From Planctomycetota bacterium (GTDB taxonomy: Bacteria; Planctomycetota; SZUA-567; JAKLDR01), in the NCBI GenBank assembly GCA_022703445.1, contig JAKLDR010000010.1:16515-80514 (forward strand): a DNA stretch of 64,000 nt, written 5' to 3'. The number at the start of each line of letters is the position of its first letter. Position 1 is the stretch's first letter. The notes beneath the pieces were generated by a model that saw only the letters and a program-made list of their open reading frames with translations, ran no database searches and had not been told where the DNA came from. Positions 34,491-43,016 of this stretch are shown in pieces. The position numbers and the translations under genes were made by a program.

Positions 34491-34701
34491 GACTGTCTCT
34501 CCCCCGAATCGCGCAAACGGGCAGTGCTCAGTGATTCTAGCTGATCCTGTGCATGCCCGCAAGGGTTACACAAGTAATGGATTCGCGGGTATTAAAGCCC
34601 CGTGTGCCTTTCGTGCGCGCGTCAAGTGTCTTTGCTGGAAGTCATTCCCTATTCCTGGATGTGGCGACGGTGAACGCCAAGAGCGACACCAGGCAACCTT
34701 A

Positions 34702-34738
34702 TGCCCACCGCGCCACCTGTCCCCCTCCCGCTTATGAA
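34702..34738 (+). promoter_or_regulatory. Promoter with shared upstream box (copy 3)
   Basis: TGCCCACCGCGCCACCTG from 34702, then TATA CTTATGAA at 34731-34738, about 35 nt before the ATG at 34772. Matches the elements at 25447 and 30410. The rest of 34491-34701 shows no gene. Confidence 0.55.
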
Positions 34739-34771
34739 CCGCGCCACGAAACCCTCTTCGGTGACGGCCGC

Positions 34772-35095
34772 ATGAAGCTCATGACCAGGGAGCTGGAGAA
34801 ACGCTTCGCCGAAGTCGGCGACCAGTACGACAAGGGCCTCGACGCTGTGGTTGTGGCCAGGTACTTCCACCCGCGCTCCGTCTTCACCTGGTACGCCACC
34901 GAGTTCAACCCGGGCGACCGCTGCTTTTACGGCTACGTCTGCGGCCTGGAGGACGAGTGGGGCCACTTCAGCCTGGACGAGATGGAAGGCGTCGAGGACC
35001 AGCTCGGCATCGGCGTCGAGCGCGACCTTTACTTCGACGAGATGCCCCTGCGCGCGGCGCTCAAGAAGGACCGCAAGGTGGTGCCGGATGGCTAG
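34772..35095 (+). CDS. DUF2958 family protein (copy 2)
   Basis: 107 residues from the ATG at 34772, downstream of the TATA box; the open frame upstream precedes the promoter. MTRELEKRFAEVGDQYDKG, FTWYATEFNPGDRCFYGYVC, EDEWGHFSLDEMEGV and GIGVERDLYFDEMPLRAAL cover the whole DUF2958 domain; it lacks the cysteine tail of copy 1 (17216). Overlaps the next gene by 8 bp. First gene of a five-gene run of hypothetical proteins. Confidence 0.8.
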   Translation: MKLMTRELEKRFAEVGDQYDKGLDAVVVARYFHPRSVFTWYATEFNPGDRCFYGYVCGLEDEWGHFSLDEMEGVEDQLGIGVERDLYFDEMPLRAALKKDRKVVPDG

Positions 35096-35429
35096 AGGGC
35101 TCACGTACACCAGGGACGGCCTCATCAGGGCCGCGCTCAAGGCGTATCCGCACAACGAGCACCTCGGCCCCGAGTACTACTCCATGGGCGTCGAGGAGCT
35201 GGTGGCTGCGGCCAGGGATAACAAGCTGGGCGACAAGCTCGCTTCGTTCATGGTGCGGGAGCTGGCGGACGGCCTGGACGCGGACGGCAACGGCTACGTC
35301 GAGCCGGCGGACGCGGGCTTCCTCATGGAGAGGGGCGCGGCCGACCTGCAAATCGTGGCCGACGCGCTCTTCCAGATGGACCCGGCCACGGCGACCTACC
35401 ACACGCCGCAGCCGAAGGAGGCCGGCTGA
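35088..35429 (+). CDS. Hypothetical protein
   Basis: 113 residues. Starts inside the DUF2958 stop region (8-bp overlap). Acidic, helical; ADGLDADGNGYVEPADAGFL resembles a single EF-hand loop (D-x-D-x-N-G-Y), so calcium binding is conceivable. Overlaps the next start by one base (TGATG). Family not recognised. Confidence 0.65.
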   Translation: MARGLTYTRDGLIRAALKAYPHNEHLGPEYYSMGVEELVAAARDNKLGDKLASFMVRELADGLDADGNGYVEPADAGFLMERGAADLQIVADALFQMDPATATYHTPQPKEAG

Positions 35430-36073
35430 TGGGCGACCGCTGCGACCTCTGGATGACCTACCGGAAGAAGGACGAGCGGCGGTTCGCGCGGGAGCTGGGC
35501 CCCAAGTGGTACAACGTGCAGGAGGAAGAAGGCCCGGCCTGGCGCAGCGTTTACGTGGAGCAGGCCAACTACGGCTGGCTGGACCACCGGCAGAACCTGG
35601 CAAAGCGCAACGTGCCCTTCTTCGGCCGCCACGGCGAGGGCGGCGACTACGCGGCCGCCAGGTTCGCCGCGTGCGGCGGCGAGCACATCGACGTGCCCAT
35701 CTACGACGGCGAACTGGTATGCTTCATGGACGGGGAAGGCAACGTCAAGGCCGGCGGCGTAGTGGCTGCGGCCGATTTCCTCGAGCTGGAGCGCCAAGCC
35801 CGCAAAGCCATCGGCCTGCGGCCGGCTGCGGCGCCGGACGAATTCTATCAACTGGTGCGGGTTCACGGTGACGTTGAGCCGGAGCTGCACGCCGAGCCCA
35901 TCCGGCCGCTCCGCAGGGAGCTGCGCAAGGCGGTCATCGCCCACCTGAAGGCCGAGCCCTACAAGGACGAGGACGGCCTATTCTATATACATAGCAGGGG
36001 CGGCAGGCCCGTCGGCATCCACGCCTTCAGCAGCACTGAGATGGACAGCATCCGGAGGAGGGCCGGTTGCTGA
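35429..36073 (+). CDS. Hypothetical protein
   Basis: 214 residues. N-terminal half RCDLWMTYRKKDERRFAREL, WRSVYVEQANYGW, VPFFGRHGEGGDYAA, suggesting an alpha/beta domain; C-terminal half ends GLFYIHSRGGRPVGIHAF. No motif assigns function. Coupled to both neighbours by one-base overlaps. Confidence 0.65.
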   Translation: MGDRCDLWMTYRKKDERRFARELGPKWYNVQEEEGPAWRSVYVEQANYGWLDHRQNLAKRNVPFFGRHGEGGDYAAARFAACGGEHIDVPIYDGELVCFMDGEGNVKAGGVVAAADFLELERQARKAIGLRPAAAPDEFYQLVRVHGDVEPELHAEPIRPLRRELRKAVIAHLKAEPYKDEDGLFYIHSRGGRPVGIHAFSSTEMDSIRRRAGC

Positions 36074-36621
36074 TGCACGTCCACCCCCTGATAGTCGTCG
36101 GCGGGTGCCCCGGCCCCGAGGAAGCCTGGAAGGCCGCGGACGGCTACGCCGACGAGCTGGTCGAAGCCGCGCACGTCTACGATTACGGCGGCCCCCTGAA
36201 GGACGATGGGGATTCACCGCTGGCCGGGGCGGCCCTGCTGGCCGGCACCGGCGCGTACCGCGAGTCCGTGCTGCACGCGCTGGCCGCCGAGAAGGCCAGG
36301 GCGCGGGAGGAATGGGACGTGGTGCGCCAGGCGCTGAAGGTGTTCGCCGATCATGAGGATCCGCCCGGCGCGGAAGATATCTTCAGGCCGCGCTACAAGG
36401 TCGGCGTCGGCTTGGCCGGCATCATCAGGCCCGGCATGGATGTCTGCCACGACGAGACCTTCGGCCGGGCGCTCTGGCGCGCGGGCCGCCTGGGCGAGAT
36501 CCTCGACGGGAGCCCGTGCGCGGACAGGTTCCTTTACGACCGGAGGGAGAACAGGCAGGTGCCCGTGGCCGACGAGAAGCGGCCGGACGTTTACGCCGTC
36601 CTGTGCGACTTCCACTTGTGA
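36073..36621 (+). CDS. Hypothetical protein
   Basis: 182 residues from the ATG at 36073 (TGATG overlap); a TTG at 36067 is possible. Begins with the hydrophobic strand HVHPLIVVGGCPGPEEA, then alternating helical segments; DVCHDETFGRALWRAGRL and VYAVLCDFHL are distinctive but unassigned. Part of the 34772 operon. Confidence 0.65.
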   Translation: MHVHPLIVVGGCPGPEEAWKAADGYADELVEAAHVYDYGGPLKDDGDSPLAGAALLAGTGAYRESVLHALAAEKARAREEWDVVRQALKVFADHEDPPGAEDIFRPRYKVGVGLAGIIRPGMDVCHDETFGRALWRAGRLGEILDGSPCADRFLYDRRENRQVPVADEKRPDVYAVLCDFHL

Positions 36622-36642
36622 GCGTCATCATGGTGACACCCT

Positions 36643-37215
36643 ATGGACAAGAGCGACTGCCTGAAGAAGCTGAAGACCTGCCACACCCGCCTGCCGGAGT
36701 CGCGGGTGGAAAGCGTCCTGCGGCTGGCCGGCCTGGACGACGGCGGCCACCTGGGCGAGTGCGAGCAGTTCGTCCGGGACGCGCGGGTGTACCCGGCCAT
36801 GGAGGCCGCGGCGCTGGGCTTCTCCTACCTGCCGCCGGAGCAGGCTAGGCAGCTCGCTGACTACATGGCCGAGACCATGGGCCTGGCGGATGGCCCCACT
36901 TACTGCCACGTCTGCGGCACGCGGGACAAGTCCCTCTTCGACGCGAAGAAGTCCGTGGACGCCTGCTCGGCCTGCTTCGACGAGTACGGCCCCCCGGACG
37001 AATGCTCGAAGTGCGGAAAGAAGAGCTACGAGGGCGACTGGTACGGCCCGCTGGTGTGGACGGAGCTTGCGGCCCGGCGAGGCCTGTGCCAGGCCGGCCA
37101 GGTGGGCCAGGGGATCGGGCCGGACTATGAAAGCTCGGAGGACCGGCTGAAGCGGGACGGGCTCATCGTGTGGAACAAGGAGCGCTACGTTTGCGACGGG
37201 TGCATGGGGTGGTGA
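36643..37215 (+). CDS. Zinc-ribbon-rich hypothetical protein
   Basis: 190 residues. Four CxxC pairs in the second half (CHVC, CSAC, CSKC and CDGC near the C-terminus) imply two structural zinc sites. N-terminal half is helical (VESVLRLAGLDDGGHLGECE). Last gene of the 34772 operon, 21 nt behind its neighbour, and convergent with the M48 peptidase gene. Possibly nucleic-acid binding. Confidence 0.65.
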   Translation: MDKSDCLKKLKTCHTRLPESRVESVLRLAGLDDGGHLGECEQFVRDARVYPAMEAAALGFSYLPPEQARQLADYMAETMGLADGPTYCHVCGTRDKSLFDAKKSVDACSACFDEYGPPDECSKCGKKSYEGDWYGPLVWTELAARRGLCQAGQVGQGIGPDYESSEDRLKRDGLIVWNKERYVCDGCMGW

Positions 37216-37276
37216 AGGTTCGGGAACCATGTTGAGAGACAACACGGTAAGCGTGACAATGTGGACCGAACACCTC

Positions 37277-38746
37277 CTACGAACAGCACCTCTTGCCATC
37301 AATGGAAAGCGCTTCTGCTGCTTCCAGAGCGGCCACTCGCTCAGCCAACTCCGGATGCCAGAAGCCGACCCGATCTCTTCCGGTGTACTGCATGTACAAT
37401 GCCTTCCATCGGGCAGCGAAACCAGCCAGAATCCTTCGCCCGCCTCTGTTCGGACTTGACTGCAATGGCATCGCCGCGAAGCTCACACCATCATCATTCA
37501 TGGAAAAGCGCGCAATCGCCGTTTCCATGGCAGTTATGTTCCTGATCTTCCATAGAGCCGTCTTCATGGCAGTATGACTCACGCCCAGTTGCCGTATCGC
37601 ATATGCGTCGGCCGTCAACTCAAAGGCATATACGTCTTCAACGCCGCGCATAACCGCATCACCGACAAACGCGACCCTACCGCAAATACATAGCAGAAGA
37701 TCGATCACGCAATGTTTGCTAGCAATATGTCCAACTTCATGTGCCATGATGGAACGGAGCTCATCCGCAGAGAGGAGGGCAAGGCACCGAGAGGAGACTT
37801 CAACATGATACCGCCTGGTGAATAGCCCACACATGTGTGCTCTGGCGTATGGGAATCGGCTCTCGGTAATAATCACACTTGGGCGGAAAGCCAGAGTCTC
37901 TTCACACAGAGAGTTACACATGGATTGGAGGCGTAACACGTCCTCTGGAGTGGCACCTTGCTCTCGTGTGCGTATGTTCTTTGCTTTGGCCGCTCGCGCA
38001 TAGAACAGCTCGCCCAGCGACAAGAGGAGTAGCACTGCCAGCACTATGAAGTACAGTGTCACGACAGCCCGCAGAACGATGTCTACGGTGCCAACATGAC
38101 GGGGATATCCCAGAGCCAATGTGGCAAGCATGATCGATGCTGGACTACCTGGCTGGTCACCGGATTCCTCACCAACGTGTATTACCGCCGCGGCACTCGA
38201 GTGCCCGGCCACAACAATCCCATAGAGGATGAGGCCCCCAACGGCGATGATATACGAAGCGAGCACGAATCGGTATCTACGCAGGAACCCCTGACCCGAG
38301 ACTGCGCTCTTGGTCGATGGATGAGCGCTGCAAGATAGCAGCCGCTCCAGGGCGGGCCTCATTCTGACCGCCAGTCCTGAAGCATAGAAGAGGAATGCGC
38401 ACGCTGCCAATTGCGCGAGCAGAAAGAACACCCACGGGACTCCCGCAACAAGGCGCACAGCATGCTGTAGTTGCGCTATCTCCTGCGGTGCCCATGTGCG
38501 ACCAACTGAGTCAACGTGTGCTGTTCCGCCGTCGAGTTCTAGAATCTGCGTGGCCTTGTCGATCAGCACTTGGCTGCCAACGGCGCTGTGAGCATCACAG
38601 ATCAGAAGTGTGACCTGCGCACCAACCATGTAGAGCATGGCTAGGCTGACAAACATGCCGGTTGTCGCGGTGCCCAATCTTGCGGAGAATCCCTGGCATC
38701 GAAACGCGAACATGAGTGCGATTAAGAGGCCTGCAATGAACACCAC
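37277..38746 (-). CDS. Membrane M48-family peptidase
   Basis: 489 codons from a GTG at 38746. Zinc peptidase motif MAHEVGHIASKH (HExxH) near residue 335, with a downstream ELTADAYA that supplies the third ligand. At least five hydrophobic segments precede the catalytic part. The GTG has no ribosome binding site, and the frame is open upstream through a TAG (38765-38767) into the membrane protein gene at 38765-39412, so it may be the second half of one interrupted gene of about 700 codons. M48 peptidases (HtpX/Ste24-like) cleave membrane proteins; here a defence or stress role is inferred from context. Lower GC than flanking DNA. Confidence 0.78.
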   Translation of the reverse strand: MVFIAGLLIALMFAFRCQGFSARLGTATTGMFVSLAMLYMVGAQVTLLICDAHSAVGSQVLIDKATQILELDGGTAHVDSVGRTWAPQEIAQLQHAVRLVAGVPWVFFLLAQLAACAFLFYASGLAVRMRPALERLLSCSAHPSTKSAVSGQGFLRRYRFVLASYIIAVGGLILYGIVVAGHSSAAAVIHVGEESGDQPGSPASIMLATLALGYPRHVGTVDIVLRAVVTLYFIVLAVLLLLSLGELFYARAAKAKNIRTREQGATPEDVLRLQSMCNSLCEETLAFRPSVIITESRFPYARAHMCGLFTRRYHVEVSSRCLALLSADELRSIMAHEVGHIASKHCVIDLLLCICGRVAFVGDAVMRGVEDVYAFELTADAYAIRQLGVSHTAMKTALWKIRNITAMETAIARFSMNDDGVSFAAMPLQSSPNRGGRRILAGFAARWKALYMQYTGRDRVGFWHPELAERVAALEAAEALSIDGKRCCS

Positions 38747-38764
38747 AATGGCAACCAGCGTTGG

Positions 38765-39412
38765 CTATCCAATAAAGGTTCCGAAGCCTAGAGCATCCCG
38801 AGCCTTCATTGCCGGAGTAGCAGCTATTCCCACTATGGCCACAACCAAGAAGTAGAGCAGAAACATATATTGCCTGGCGTCAGTCCGTGATAGTCTGTGA
38901 TCGAGTGGCTCAAGATGAGCGTGGAGACTTCTGGCGCGGGCCCTCACGTTCTCCCAGAGATGAGCAGTATTGACTGCAAGCAGGTAGAGCGCCAGAAATG
39001 ATGTGAGCGGGAACGCTAGGAGGAGGCATACGAATGGCCATACGATAGAACCCGCAACTGCACTGGGAGAGACGGGGGCATCGGGCGCAAGGCCGCGGAA
39101 CGCCCATACCCCAAGAAGGGGAGCAATTGCGGCTACACCCGCAGCAACTAGCGCATACCACAGGTATAGGCGGGACTCCACGGAAACGTGAACACAGTTT
39201 CCAACTTGGCGCAGGTTGTATCTGACATCCTGTGGCCTCGCTTGGACAAGTATGGAGTACCAGCGAGCTTCTTGCTTTGCGAGAATGGCAATGCTGCCGT
39301 CCGCAAGCCACTTGGTCTTAGGAGCAAGGCCTTCCCGGATAGTCTCCTGTTGTATCAGAGACGCAAGGGTGCTCAGAGGCAGAGATGTTACATACGTCGT
39401 ATCCCAGCGCAT
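38765..39412 (-). CDS. Membrane protein, possibly N-terminal part of the M48 peptidase
   Basis: 215 residues. N-terminal soluble alpha/beta part (about 1-75), then hydrophobic segments YALVAAGVAAIAPLLGVWAF, IVWPFVCLLLAFPLTSFLAL and FLLYFLVVAIVGIAATPA. Ends in a TAG that is in frame with the peptidase; the next residues after the TAG (PTLVAIVVFIAGLLIALMF) are again a membrane helix. Preceded by the 39421 gene after 8 nt. Either a separate subunit or the N-terminus of a nonsense-interrupted protease. Confidence 0.65.
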   Translation of the reverse strand: MRWDTTYVTSLPLSTLASLIQQETIREGLAPKTKWLADGSIAILAKQEARWYSILVQARPQDVRYNLRQVGNCVHVSVESRLYLWYALVAAGVAAIAPLLGVWAFRGLAPDAPVSPSAVAGSIVWPFVCLLLAFPLTSFLALYLLAVNTAHLWENVRARARSLHAHLEPLDHRLSRTDARQYMFLLYFLVVAIVGIAATPAMKARDALGFGTFIG

Positions 39413-39420
39413 GCCACCCC

Positions 39421-39810
39421 TCAGTGGCCATTACACTGGTCAAGAATACCCTCTATGCGGTCTCGGAGCTTGCGAACTAGGTCTGGCGGAAGTCCCGACT
39501 TCAAAGCTTTAAGCTCGAGAGCATCCAAGACCCGAGGCGCATCGCGCTTAAGCGAGTCCTTGAGCGCGGCCCTTAGAAAGACCAAGCCGACCCAACATGA
39601 TAGTGAGATCAGCGTGCATTCCGCCACCCCGGCGTCAAATGAGAGCGAGTCATCTTGCCCAGGTCCGCCTTCTTCGTCTGTTTTCGGTAGTTCTCGTTCC
39701 AGCGTAGTGAAGACCCCATCGAATGATACGTCAAACTCTGCAAGTAGCTCAGGGTTCGTTTCCGCAAGACAGGAACGCACGGCTGCGCGGAGAGCGTCTC
39801 TTGTATCCAT
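39421..39810 (-). CDS. Small helical hypothetical protein
   Basis: 129 residues. MDTRDALRAAVRSCLAETNP resembles the helical death-like or effector-associated adaptor domains placed beside peptidase or STAND effectors, but similarity is only impressionistic. A central hydrophobic segment (CTLISLSCWVGLVFLRAAL) could be a membrane helix. 8 nt upstream of the membrane/M48 genes, so co-transcribed. Confidence 0.6.
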   Translation of the reverse strand: MDTRDALRAAVRSCLAETNPELLAEFDVSFDGVFTTLERELPKTDEEGGPGQDDSLSFDAGVAECTLISLSCWVGLVFLRAALKDSLKRDAPRVLDALELKALKSGLPPDLVRKLRDRIEGILDQCNGH

Positions 39811-39827
39811 TGCGTCTCCTTTTGGTT

Positions 39828-42800
39828 CTAAGGGCCGGAACGCTCTTTTCCGGACTTCTCCGAAGTCCCAAACATCCTCCCCACGTACCCCTCATCCTCG
39901 AAGAACAGAATGTGCGCCTCCGCGAACCTCTCCCGCGACCAGTCGCCGGTCCCGTAGTAGTCACGCAGTGTGTCGTAGGGTGTGGCCGAAACGATGACGG
40001 AGTCCAGCTCCACGTCCCTGAGCCCGGCCCTTGCGCCCCAGGCCTTCGACAGCTCCCTGAGCCGCAGGTGGAGCTTCACCTTGTCGTCGGTCCAATAGGT
40101 CTTCTCGCGCAGCATCCCGTGGGGCTCCACGAAAACGACGCGCTGGGCACGGCCTTCCTTGATCCAGAGGATGAAGTCGGGGAAGAACCCCTCGTTCTCG
40201 AAGAAGCCCACGCCCCGGCCGCGGCTGAGGTTCCTGAGCAGGAAGACCTCCTTGCCGGCCAGCGACTTCCCGGCCTCGCGCCGGCAGAAGTCCCGCAGCC
40301 CTTCCACAAACCGCCGCTCGCTTTCGTTCAGGCCCGGCGGGTCGCTCTTTACCTTCTCACCGCGCTCCACCAGCAGCGGCTGGTACAGGTGCCGGTCGAA
40401 GTGGACGTTGGGCAGCTCGCGGACTTCGGAGCAGTAGAGCTGCTCGCCCTCGGCTATCAGCTTCTGGACGGCCTCGATGAGCTCCCGCTCCGCGCGGTCG
40501 ATGCAGACCGTGTAGTCGCGGAAGTTGGCGTCGCTCTTGTCGAGGGCGGCGTAGACCATGTTCTTGGAGTCCCACCGCTCCTTGGAAACGTAGTAGAACT
40601 TCTCCACGTACTTGCGGAGGATGGTCAGCACGGCCTCGGTCAGGAGCGCGGTGTCGGCAAAGGACTGCGGCCTGGCGACGCCCTCCTCGGCCACCAGCCG
40701 GTAGAGCCTCGGCTCCTCCGCGGCGAGGATCTCCCGCAGCACCTGCGGCCGTATCACCAGGTTGGAGAAGCCCTTCTGTTCCTTGTAGTCCATCACCACC
40801 AGGTAGGCGCGGTTCCAGTCCACCAGGTCCAGACTCTCGGCCGGTATCTGCAGCTCCGTGCCGGCGTGCATGGACTGGGCCTTGAGCCCGCCCGCCCCGC
40901 TCCGCATGGATTCCACCTTGAGCGACATGTCCACCGAGACCTTCGCGGCAGGGTCAGGGGTCAGGACGATGTCGCACTCCAGGGCGAAGTCGCGCTCCGG
41001 CGGGACTCGGGGGACCAGCAGATTCTTGCCGAGGAACTCCGCGTTCGCCCTGATGGGCAGGGGCAGCTCCACCTGGCCGAGCGTCTCCACGCCCTCGCGC
41101 TCCAGGTACTCCCGGAACTGCGCCATGTAGTTGGCGCGCACGGCGAAGATGTTCAGGATTTCCAGCAGGCGGATGTGCGCCGGGTGCTCACCGTCGAGCG
41201 CGGTGCTGCGCTTGAGACCGAAGCCAAGGCCGCGCAGCCGCACGCCGCGGCCGAAGAGTTGGATGATCTCAGAACCCTCGGTGCGGCCAATGTTCAGCAG
41301 GCCCATGTTGGACACGCGCCAGCTGTTCCAGCCCTCCATGAACTTCTTGGCGCCGATCAGGACATTGATGGTGGCGTCAGGCCTGTTGATGCCCGCGAAC
41401 AGGGAAGAGGATATGGCGTCATCCTCCATCTGTATCCCGGCGTCGTCCTCCTCCACCAGTTTCTTGAAGCTGGCCGTGTCGCCGATGTAGATGAGCCCGA
41501 AATAGTTCTCGGCGCCGCCTACCTTGAGGCCGAGCTCGCCGGGCCCGCTCTTCACGTCGCACATGTGGAGCCCGCCGCCGGCCGGCGCGTGGAAGACGGT
41601 CGCCAGTATGTCCCGGTAGATGGCGTCCGGGTCCTGGCCCCCGCCGCGGAGGTACTCGAACCGCTCGGCGAAGACATCGCCGCCGGCATCGTCACGCAGG
41701 CCGCTCTTGCCCTGGATGAGCCTCTCGATGGCGCGCACGGACCAAGCGCGCTTGTTCTCCAGGAAGCGGTGGAGGAAGCGGGCCACGGTCAGCACGTCGC
41801 TCCGCGCCTTCCCGCTCTCCTTGTAGACCGCGTTCACGCTGCTGCCCACGAACACCCACAGGGGCATCTCGATGTTGTAGGGCCGCAGTACCGCCGACTG
41901 CTCGGCGTAGCAGCGCTGCTGCTCGTAGAAACTGAGGAGGTTGCCGAGAAGCAGGGTGTCGGTGTCATCCTCCTTCGTCTCGTCGCGAAGGTTCAGGATA
42001 TGGAAATCCTTGCCGAAACCGTTGCCGTGGAAATACTTGTAGGAATAGTCGAACGCTATGGCCTTGCCGTACTCGACAGTCAGATCGTCGTTCTTGGTGG
42101 CGGTCAGCGCCTGGCCGAAGGTGGCGCTGTACTCGAACGTGAACCCCGTTTCCCCCAGCCGGTCGCGGAACTTGCGCCAGGCCTCGCCGCCGGAACCCTT
42201 GTGCCCCTCATCGACGAATATCAGGTTGTTGCCCTGGAAACTCTCCACGTCCACGCTGACACCGCCGCCGCGCTTCTCCTCGACCAGCTTGGTTATCTCT
42301 ATGACGCGGACGACGTTCTTGTCTCCCGACCAGAGCCCGCTCTCATCGATGCTGAAACGTGCGCACGGCACGCCCGAGGCCTCCATCTCGGCTATGTGCT
42401 GGTCTGTGAGGCCTTCGTTGGGCGTGATGAGCAGGATGTTATCCAGGGGCTGTTTGTTGTAGTGAAGGAACTGTCGGTAGTTGATGTGCATGACTAGCGT
42501 CTTGCCGCTGCCGGTGGCCATCCAGAAGGCCAGCTTGGTCAGGTCGGCCTCGGCAAAGAGCAGATCCTGCGCGTCGCCCGGTTCCTTCCCGGCGTTGCGC
42601 TGCCGGACGAAGTCGTTCAGGCAGGCCAGCAGATCGGACGGCCGGCTGAAGTACCAGTCCAGGTATATCTCCGTGTAAAGGACGGCCAGGTACTGGAAGT
42701 AGCGTAGCTTGATCGGCTCCGGCCGCCGGGTATTGATGGCGTTCAAGTGCGCCCGGATGTTGTCGTCGTAGCGGCCCAGTACCTCGGCGGGTATGCGCAC

Positions 42801-43013
42801 CTTGTCGCCGCGGCCCACAAGCCGCTCGTGGACGAAGCTGCGGCCGTAGGAATCAAACCCCTCGCCGGCGTCTTTCATGTCTGCCAGGAGGTCCCGGTTG
42901 CTCTTGTAGCCGAACAGGCTGTTCAGCCAGGCCAGCAGGACAAGGCGGTTCTCCAGCTTGACGTAGGTGCTGGTGCCGCCGTTTACCGCCGGGCTGGCCG
43001 CGCGCCGCGCCAT
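39828..43013 (-). CDS. Type III-like restriction helicase/nuclease subunit (Res)
   Basis: 1061 residues. SF2 helicase: motif I FWMATGSGKTLV near residue 158, motif II NLIFVDEGHKG near 260, motif VI QLFGRGVRLRG near 575. The C-terminal region has a PD-(D/E)XK-like FFPDFILWIKEG followed by VVFVEPHGM. This is the ATP-dependent translocase/endonuclease of type III-type restriction. 3 nt downstream of the methyltransferase gene. It should cut unmodified DNA with the Mod subunit. Complete, no frameshift seen. Confidence 0.88.
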   Translation of the reverse strand: MARRAASPAVNGGTSTYVKLENRLVLLAWLNSLFGYKSNRDLLADMKDAGEGFDSYGRSFVHERLVGRGDKVRIPAEVLGRYDDNIRAHLNAINTRRPEPIKLRYFQYLAVLYTEIYLDWYFSRPSDLLACLNDFVRQRNAGKEPGDAQDLLFAEADLTKLAFWMATGSGKTLVMHINYRQFLHYNKQPLDNILLITPNEGLTDQHIAEMEASGVPCARFSIDESGLWSGDKNVVRVIEITKLVEEKRGGGVSVDVESFQGNNLIFVDEGHKGSGGEAWRKFRDRLGETGFTFEYSATFGQALTATKNDDLTVEYGKAIAFDYSYKYFHGNGFGKDFHILNLRDETKEDDTDTLLLGNLLSFYEQQRCYAEQSAVLRPYNIEMPLWVFVGSSVNAVYKESGKARSDVLTVARFLHRFLENKRAWSVRAIERLIQGKSGLRDDAGGDVFAERFEYLRGGGQDPDAIYRDILATVFHAPAGGGLHMCDVKSGPGELGLKVGGAENYFGLIYIGDTASFKKLVEEDDAGIQMEDDAISSSLFAGINRPDATINVLIGAKKFMEGWNSWRVSNMGLLNIGRTEGSEIIQLFGRGVRLRGLGFGLKRSTALDGEHPAHIRLLEILNIFAVRANYMAQFREYLEREGVETLGQVELPLPIRANAEFLGKNLLVPRVPPERDFALECDIVLTPDPAAKVSVDMSLKVESMRSGAGGLKAQSMHAGTELQIPAESLDLVDWNRAYLVVMDYKEQKGFSNLVIRPQVLREILAAEEPRLYRLVAEEGVARPQSFADTALLTEAVLTILRKYVEKFYYVSKERWDSKNMVYAALDKSDANFRDYTVCIDRAERELIEAVQKLIAEGEQLYCSEVRELPNVHFDRHLYQPLLVERGEKVKSDPPGLNESERRFVEGLRDFCRREAGKSLAGKEVFLLRNLSRGRGVGFFENEGFFPDFILWIKEGRAQRVVFVEPHGMLREKTYWTDDKVKLHLRLRELSKAWGARAGLRDVELDSVIVSATPYDTLRDYYGTGDWSRERFAEAHILFFEDEGYVGRMFGTSEKSGKERSGP

Positions 43014-43016
43014 GTG

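Noticed and set aside
11597..38767. Pyrrolysine or other recoding of TAG suggested by two in-frame TAGs
   Set aside because: TAG is the ordinary stop of many intact genes here (rad50, both left-end ATPases, the phosphatase, DUF2958), so global recoding is unlikely.
39723..42497. Very long open frame (924 codons) antisense to the Res gene
   Set aside because: GC-rich codon bias on the Res strand creates it; the product is low-complexity and Res has all helicase motifs. The same applies to the long antisense frame at 44772-46274 opposite Mod.
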